A stretch of DNA of 64,000 bases from Phaeovulum vinaykumarii. GTDB taxonomy: Bacteria; Pseudomonadota; Alphaproteobacteria; Rhodobacterales; Rhodobacteraceae. Location of the stretch: contig NZ_FTOM01000002.1 of assembly GCF_900156695.1 (NCBI RefSeq), positions 186,001 to 250,000 of the forward strand. The letters run 5' to 3'. Each line of letters opens with the position of its first letter. Position 1 is the first letter of the stretch. The notes beneath the pieces are model-generated. The model did not search any database. It saw only the letters and a list, made by a program, of their open reading frames with translations, and had not been told where the DNA came from. Shown one piece after another: positions 57,481-64,000 of the stretch. The position numbers and the translations under genes are program-made.

Positions 57481-57556
57481 AGGGGTATAGCTCAGTTGGT
57501 AGAGCATCGGTCTCCAAAACCGAGGGTCGGGGGTTCGAGTCCCTCTGCCCCTGCCA
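57481..57556 (+). tRNA. tRNA-Trp (anticodon CCA)
   Basis: 76 bases including encoded CCA. Acceptor AGGGGTA/TGCCCCT, D-arm with AGCTCAGTTGGTAGAGC, anticodon arm CGGTC-TCCAAAA-CCG with anticodon CCA, and T-arm GGGGGTTCGAGTCCCTC. It precedes secE as in most Proteobacteria. Confidence 0.98.
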
Positions 57557-57653
57557 GGCCTTTCCCGAAAATTCGCCGCCAGTGCCGTGCCGATCCCGGC
57601 GGGCGTTTCATGCGGTGGCGCGAATCGCGCCCGCGGCCCGGCCGGCATAATGC

Positions 57654-57682
57654 TTGAATTCGGGGCCGGCGGCGCGTATCTG
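57654..57682 (+). promoter_or_regulatory. Putative secE promoter
   Basis: GCTTGAAT with TTGAAT as -35, a 17-base spacer and TATCTG as -10, 62 bases before the secE start. The same architecture recurs before nusG, tuf and tRNA-Trp. Confidence 0.45.
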
Positions 57683-57744
57683 GGCGGCAAGCGTGGGCGC
57701 AGGCTTCGGGGCGCCACGGCCGGAAACACGGAACAGGAAACGTC

Positions 57745-57936
57745 ATGGCAAATCCGCTTCGCTTCATCCAGCAGGTCCGCTCCGAGGTGGGCAAGGTCGT
57801 CTGGCCGACGCGGCGTGAGGTGGTGCTGACCACGATCATGGTCTTCACCATGGCCGCCCTAACGTCGGTGTTCTTCTTCTTCGTCGACCTGGCGATCCGT
57901 TCGGGGCTGACGTATGGGCTGACCCTGGCGGGCTGA
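57745..57936 (+). CDS. secE: Preprotein translocase subunit SecE
   Basis: A 63-residue, single-helix form. An amphipathic N-terminus with the conserved EVGKVVWPTRREVV is followed by one membrane helix (TTIMVFTMAALTSVFFFFVDLAI). It clamps SecY in the Sec translocon. Followed by a 249-base gap to nusG that contains a promoter-like element and a hairpin. Confidence 0.96.
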   Translation: MANPLRFIQQVRSEVGKVVWPTRREVVLTTIMVFTMAALTSVFFFFVDLAIRSGLTYGLTLAG

Positions 57937-58034
57937 TCCCGGCGTTCGGGGTGGCCGGTCTGGAACGGCGGGGCGCAGGCCGCATCCCGCGCACGACTTT
58001 GCCGGACAGTGGGGGCATTCGGGGGCACGAGGGC

Positions 58035-58063
58035 TTGAATTATGGCCTTCGGACCTGTAAGGC
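58035..58063 (+). promoter_or_regulatory. Putative internal promoter for nusG
   Basis: GGGCTTGAAT (TTGAAT as -35), 17 bases, then TAAGGC. It would start transcription just ahead of the hairpin at 58085-58118 and give nusG a separate leader. Confidence 0.45.
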
Positions 58064-58084
58064 AGCCCAAATTCTCCGCAAATG

Positions 58085-58118
58085 GCGTGCATCGATTCGC
58101 TGATGCACGCTGTTTTTT
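58085..58118 (+). terminator. Hairpin with T-run between secE and nusG (terminator or attenuator)
   Basis: GCGTGCATC pairs perfectly with GATGCACGC around an 8-base loop and is followed by TGTTTTTT. It looks like an intrinsic terminator, placed in the nusG leader downstream of a promoter-like element, so attenuation of nusG and the ribosomal genes is possible. Confidence 0.75.
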
Positions 58119-58185
58119 GTTCAGCGGAATCATGACAGGAAAAGCCGGCACAGGCCGGATGACAAGTTCAGGGGCTGGGGCGAGC

Positions 58186-58722
58186 ATGGCCAAACGTTGG
58201 TATTCGGTGAGCGTTCTCTCGAACTTCGAGAAGAAGGTGGCCGAACAGATCCGTCAGGCCATCGTGGAACAGGGCCTCGAGGATCAGATCGAGGAAGTTC
58301 TGGTTCCGACCGAGGAAGTGATCGAGATCCGCCGCGGCAAGAAGGTGACATCCGAGCGGCGCTTCATGCCCGGCTATGTGCTGGTGCGCATGGAGATGTC
58401 GGACAAGGCCTATCACCTGGTCAATTCGATCAACCGGGTGACGGGGTTCCTGGGTCCGCAGGGCAAGCCGATGCCGATGCGCGACGCCGAGGTGAACCAG
58501 ATCCTCAACCGCGCCGAGGAAGGGGTCGAGGTCGCGCCGCGCAACCTGATCCGCTTCGAGGTCGGTGAGAATGTGAACGTGACCGACGGCCCGTTCGAGG
58601 GCTTCTCGGGCATGGTCGAGGAGGTCGACGAGGTGGCCAGCCGCCTCAAGGTCACCGTCTCGATCTTTGGCCGGCCGACGCCGGTCGAGCTGGAATTCAC
58701 GCAGGTGACCAAGACCGCCTGA
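58186..58722 (+). CDS. nusG: Transcription termination/antitermination protein NusG
   Basis: About 178 residues. NGN domain (RWYSVSVLSNFEKKVAEQI, FMPGYVLVRMEM) followed by a KOW domain (VNVTDGPFEGFSGMVEEVD). It binds RNA polymerase and couples it to Rho or the ribosome. The ATG at 58186 gives the standard MAKRWY start; in-frame codons upstream are inside the leader hairpin region. Confidence 0.97.
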   Translation: MAKRWYSVSVLSNFEKKVAEQIRQAIVEQGLEDQIEEVLVPTEEVIEIRRGKKVTSERRFMPGYVLVRMEMSDKAYHLVNSINRVTGFLGPQGKPMPMRDAEVNQILNRAEEGVEVAPRNLIRFEVGENVNVTDGPFEGFSGMVEEVDEVASRLKVTVSIFGRPTPVELEFTQVTKTA

Positions 58723-58803
58723 CGTGCATCCGTGGGAGGCGGGCGTGCCCGCTGCACCACTAAACTGCGCCCGTCGCGGCGCCAGTGATGAAGGAGAGGC
58801 CGG

Positions 58804-59256
58804 ATGGCCAAGAAAGTTGTCGGGCAGCTGAAGCTGCAAGTGAAGGCGGGGCAGGCGAACCCCTCTCCGCCCATCGGTCCGGCGCTGGGTCAGCGCGGGA
58901 TCAACATCATGGAATTCTGCAAGGCGTTCAACGCCAAGACGCAGGAAATCGAAGCCGGCTCGCCGGTTCCGGTGGTGATCACCTATTACGCCGACAAGTC
59001 GTTCACCTTCGAGATGAAGACGCCGCCGGCGTCCTTCCTGCTCAAGAAGGCGGCCGGCCTGAAGCCGGTGGGCAAGCGCAACCGCCCGAAAGGGTCGACC
59101 AAGCCGGGTCGTGAAGTTGCGGGCACCGTCACCGCCGCGCAGATCCGCGAGATCGCCGAGATCAAGATGAAGGATCTGTCGGCCAACGACGTCGAGGCCG
59201 CCATGCAGATCGTTCTGGGGTCGGCCAAGTCGATCGGTATCGAGGTGAAAGGGTAA
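58804..59256 (+). CDS. rplK: 50S ribosomal protein L11
   Basis: 150 residues, with the N-terminal [22 protein letters not shown]-type proline switch region (here [20 protein letters not shown]) and the RNA-binding C-terminal domain. It binds the GTPase-associated centre of 23S rRNA and is needed for stringent response signalling. AAGGAGAGG precedes the ATG. Three bases separate it from rplA. Confidence 0.98.
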   Translation: MAKKVVGQLKLQVKAGQANPSPPIGPALGQRGINIMEFCKAFNAKTQEIEAGSPVPVVITYYADKSFTFEMKTPPASFLLKKAAGLKPVGKRNRPKGSTKPGREVAGTVTAAQIREIAEIKMKDLSANDVEAAMQIVLGSAKSIGIEVKG

Positions 59257-59259
59257 GCC

Positions 59260-59958
59260 ATGGCCAAGGTTGCGAAACGCACTGCGGCCGCGCGCGCCGC
59301 TTTAGAAGGCAAGTCGAACCTGTCGGTCGAGGATGCCGTCAAGCTGATCAAGTCCACCGCCTCGGCCAAGTTCGACGAGACGCTGGAGATCGCCATGAAC
59401 CTGGGTGTCGACCCGCGTCACGCCGACCAGATGGTCCGCGGCGTGGTCACCCTGCCCAACGGCACCGGCAAGACGGTGCGCGTGGCGGTCTTCGCCCGTG
59501 CCGCCAAGGCCGATGAAGCCAAGGCCGCCGGGGCCGACATCGTCGGCGCCGAGGACTTGATGGAAGCCATCCAGGGCGGCAAGATCGACTTCGATCGCTG
59601 CATCGCCACGCCGGACATGATGCCGCTGGTCGGCCGTCTGGGCAAGATCCTGGGCCCGCGCAACCTGATGCCGAACCCCAAGGTCGGCACGGTGACGATG
59701 GATGTCACCGCGGCCGTTGCGGCGGCCAAGGGTGGTGAAGTCCAGTTCAAGGTCGAGAAGGCCGGCATCATCCACGGCGGCATCGGCAAGGTGTCGTTCT
59801 CGGAAGAAGCCCTGGCCCAGAACGTCCGCGCCTTCGTGGGTGCGGTCGCCAAGGCCAAGCCGGCGGGCGCGAAGGGGACCTATCTCAAGAAGGTCTCGCT
59901 CAGCTCGACCATGGGTCCGGGCGTCAGCCTCGACCTCAGCTCGGCCAACGCCGAGTAA
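59260..59958 (+). CDS. rplA: 50S ribosomal protein L1
   Basis: 232 residues, with the L1 signature region [18 protein letters not shown]. It builds the mobile L1 stalk and in many bacteria represses its own rplKA mRNA. Coupled tightly to rplK. Confidence 0.98.
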   Translation: MAKVAKRTAAARAALEGKSNLSVEDAVKLIKSTASAKFDETLEIAMNLGVDPRHADQMVRGVVTLPNGTGKTVRVAVFARAAKADEAKAAGADIVGAEDLMEAIQGGKIDFDRCIATPDMMPLVGRLGKILGPRNLMPNPKVGTVTMDVTAAVAAAKGGEVQFKVEKAGIIHGGIGKVSFSEEALAQNVRAFVGAVAKAKPAGAKGTYLKKVSLSSTMGPGVSLDLSSANAE

Positions 59959-60202
59959 CGAATTCCCGGCCCTTCGGGGCTGGAGAATGGCGGGGCCATC
60001 CGGCCCCGTCCGTCCGAGACGGAGGGTGCCCGCGATCGTCAGATCAACGGCTTAATGTCCTTCCCGAGGCGGGGAACGAGACCATTTCCGGGGGCGACCT
60101 CGGGCGATCTCGGGACCCGGTTGCGGACCCGACCCCCCACCCCTTGCGGGCGACGGGGGACAATGTGAGCCGGGGGGGAACCCCCACACTTGGAGTGAAA
60201 CC
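59959..60202 (+). promoter_or_regulatory. Leader region upstream of rplJ (probable L10-type mRNA leader)
   Basis: 244 bases between rplA and rplJ without a gene. Several GC-rich hairpins are possible, for example CCCGGCCCTTCGGGGC and the pair around GGCGGGGCC/GGCCCCGTCC. Position matches the L10(L12)4-binding leader that autoregulates rplJL in bacteria. I could not confirm the conserved kink-turn by eye. Confidence 0.4.
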
Positions 60203-60718
60203 GTGGATAGAGCCCAGAAAGAGAAAGTGGTCGAGGAACTCGGCCAGATCTTCGCAAGCTCTGGCGTCGTGGTGGTTGCCCACTACGAAGGCATGACGGT
60301 CGCACAGATGCAGGACCTGCGCGCGAAAATGCGTGAAGCGGGTGGGTCCGTGCGCGTTGCCAAGAACAAGCTCGCCAAGATCGCCCTTGATGGTCAGCCC
60401 TGCGCCAGCATCGCTGATTACCTCACGGGCATGACCGTGCTGTCCTATTCCGAAGACCCTGTCGCTGCTGCGAAGGTCGCGGATGCCTATGCCAAGACGA
60501 ACGACAAGTTCGTGATCCTTGGCGGGGCCATGGGCGACACGGCCCTGGATCCGGCCGGTGTGAAAGCCGTCGCCCAGATGCCGTCGCGTGAAGAGCTCAT
60601 CGCTTCGATCGTCGGCTGCATCGGTGCGCCTGCTTCGAACATCGCCGGTGCCATTGGCGCGCCTGCTTCGAACATCGCCGGCATCCTCAAGACGCTTGAG
60701 GAGCGGGAAGCCGCCTGA
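60203..60718 (+). CDS. rplJ: 50S ribosomal protein L10
   Basis: 171 residues, GTG start after TGGAGTGAAACC. N-terminal rRNA-binding domain ([28 protein letters not shown]) and a C-terminal helix that binds L7/L12 dimers. Near the C-terminal end an 11-residue unit ([12 protein letters not shown]) is duplicated in tandem. Forms an operon with rplL. Confidence 0.97.
   Translation: MDRAQKEKVVEELGQIFASSGVVVVAHYEGMTVAQMQDLRAKMREAGGSVRVAKNKLAKIALDGQPCASIADYLTGMTVLSYSEDPVAAAKVADAYAKTNDKFVILGGAMGDTALDPAGVKAVAQMPSREELIASIVGCIGAPASNIAGAIGAPASNIAGILKTLEEREAA
60620..60685 (+). repeat. 33-bp tandem duplication within rplJ
   Basis: Units at 60620-60652 and 60653-60685 match at 28 of 33 bases and encode [11 protein letters not shown] and [11 protein letters not shown], in the hinge before the L12-binding helix. 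Confidence 0.9.
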
Positions 60719-60784
60719 GCGAACCCCATACCTTCGTCGGAAACCTGACGTCGGAAACCCAATTATCGAGAATGGAACGGAAAA

Positions 60785-61162
60785 ATGGCCGATCTCAAAG
60801 CCCTTGCCGAGCAAATCGTCAACCTGACGCTGCTCGAAGCCCAAGAACTGAAAACCATCCTGAAGGATGAATACGGCATCGAGCCCGCCGCCGGCGGCGC
60901 CGTGATGATGGCTGGCCCCGCCGCGGGTGGCGCTGGCGAAGCCGCTGAAGAAAAGACCGAATTCGACGTCGTCCTCACCGACGCCGGCGCCAACAAGATC
61001 AACGTGATCAAGGAAGTGCGCGCGATCACCGGCCTGGGCCTGAAAGAAGCCAAGGAACTGGTGGAAGCCGGTGGCAAGGTCAAGGAAGGCGCGGCCAAGG
61101 CCGAAGCCGAAGAAATGAAGAAAAAGCTCGAAGACGCTGGCGCGAAAGTCGAGCTGAAGTAA
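60785..61162 (+). CDS. rplL: 50S ribosomal protein L7/L12
   Basis: 125 residues. N-terminal dimerisation helix, Ala/Gly hinge ([23 protein letters not shown]) and the C-terminal factor-binding domain ([36 protein letters not shown]). The multi-copy stalk recruits translation GTPases. It follows rplJ by 66 bases. Confidence 0.98.
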   Translation: MADLKALAEQIVNLTLLEAQELKTILKDEYGIEPAAGGAVMMAGPAAGGAGEAAEEKTEFDVVLTDAGANKINVIKEVRAITGLGLKEAKELVEAGGKVKEGAAKAEAEEMKKKLEDAGAKVELK

Positions 61163-61617
61163 TCGCCCGCGGCTGCGGCCGCATGGTGATGAAAGATCGA
61201 GGCTGGGTCCGGGATTTCCGGGCCCGGCCAAACGCCGTCTGTGGGGGGCGTTGCAGCCTCTCTGCCCCCGGATCGGGGATCCCTGATCGGGACATGACGG
61301 TGCCGGCTGGCGGCCAGAAGGCCGTTTTTCATGCCACGGCGCCCCAGCGCGCCGGGTTTCGGGGCGAAGCGCCCGGACAGGAGGGAGTTTCCGGCGTTTG
61401 GGAGGCGCCGCCAATGCGACAATTCAGGCCCCCGGCGGGGGCGGTCCTTCGCCATCTTGGCAAGCCTCGGCCCCGTGCCGGGTCTTTCCAAGGCGGCAGC
61501 TACGGTTCGGGAGCCTTCCTTTGGGACGGGAGGCATGAATGGAACCGGCCCCTTCATTCGCAAGCGGCGCGCACCGGGCCCCGACGGTTCGCACCCGCGA
61601 AGAGACGAAAGGTGACG
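61163..61617 (+). other. rplL-rpoB intergenic region
   Basis: 455 bases without a supportable gene. It contains the hairpin at 61306-61329. The remainder is GC-rich with runs such as GGCCCCCGGCGGGGGCGG (near 61429), which can fold but lack a T-run. Such regions usually attenuate or process the mRNA between ribosomal and polymerase genes. Confidence 0.6.
61306..61329 (+). terminator. Hairpin with T5 between rplL and rpoB (attenuator)
   Basis: CGGCC-AGAA-GGCCG followed by TTTTT, about 150 bases after rplL. A short stem, likely a partial terminator reducing read-through into rpoB. Confidence 0.55.

Positions 61618-64000
<2,383 letters not shown>

Overview
The window is a high-GC alphaproteobacterial chromosome segment, most likely from the order Rhodobacterales (Rhodobacteraceae). 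The basis is combined gene content and order: ChvI-ChvG-HprK-RapZ-EIIA(Man)-HPr, the flagellar blocks flhA-fliR-flhB and flgB-flgC-fliE-fliQ-flgF-flgG-flgA-flgH-fliL, a DUF6473 protein, PleD next to a DUF3572 protein, and tRNA-Trp-secE-nusG-rplKAJL-rpoB. I cannot name the genus from the sequence alone. Genes are packed, often with 4-base ATGA/GTGA overlaps, and most long open frames antisense to them are GC-driven shadows.

Layout. 1-5.3 kb: an ABC exporter (permease cut by the window edge, plus ATPase), Tex, and a glutamine-amidotransferase whose frame runs into tex. 5.3-9.0 kb: a divergent arsenic-type locus, with thioredoxin, permease and ArsR on the minus strand and an ArsR-ArsC fusion plus GAPDH on the plus strand; each side has its own clear inverted-repeat operator candidate. 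9.0-10.5 kb: a decayed patch, with a trypsin-like protease frameshifted at a 13-G tract and the C-terminal remnant of an Abi-type abortive-infection protein beside tRNA-Ser(TGA). 10.5-14.1 kb: aromatic/aspartate aminotransferase, mercaptopyruvate sulfurtransferase and AmtB. 14.2-25.6 kb: flagellar export, rod and ring genes in three transcription units. 25.6-29.5 kb: a Nudix hydrolase and an EF-hand / ECF-sigma / membrane protein / Spy-like sensor module. 29.5-37 kb: pckA, then ChvI/ChvG with the regulatory PTS and an acyltransferase. 37-41.7 kb: 3-hydroxyacyl-CoA dehydrogenase, DUF6473, electron-transfer flavoprotein and an SDR. 41.7-45.3 kb: parC and a stand-alone tuf. 45.4-57.3 kb: M23 peptidase, PleD, DUF3572, HAD phosphatase, DUF4153 membrane protein, an H-NOX-like protein with an HNOBA-GGDEF cyclase, nadD, PBP4-type carboxypeptidase and an RNA methyltransferase. 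57.5-64 kb: tRNA-Trp and the secE-nusG-rplKAJL-rpoB block, cut inside rpoB.

Themes. c-di-GMP output is represented by two diguanylate cyclases with intact GG(D/E)EF and RxxD inhibitory sites. One is overlapped by an H-NOX-fold protein that appears to lack both the proximal heme histidine and the YxSxR heme-propionate motif, which is the most unusual signal in the window. The translation genes (tuf, tRNA-Trp, secE, nusG) share a recurring CTTGAWT-N17-TA promoter pattern, and a terminator-like hairpin sits in the nusG leader. Two 12-bp near-palindromes 20 bp apart lie between pckA and chvI and look like a regulatory pair. No CRISPR array, rRNA operon, intact insertion sequence or prophage was seen.
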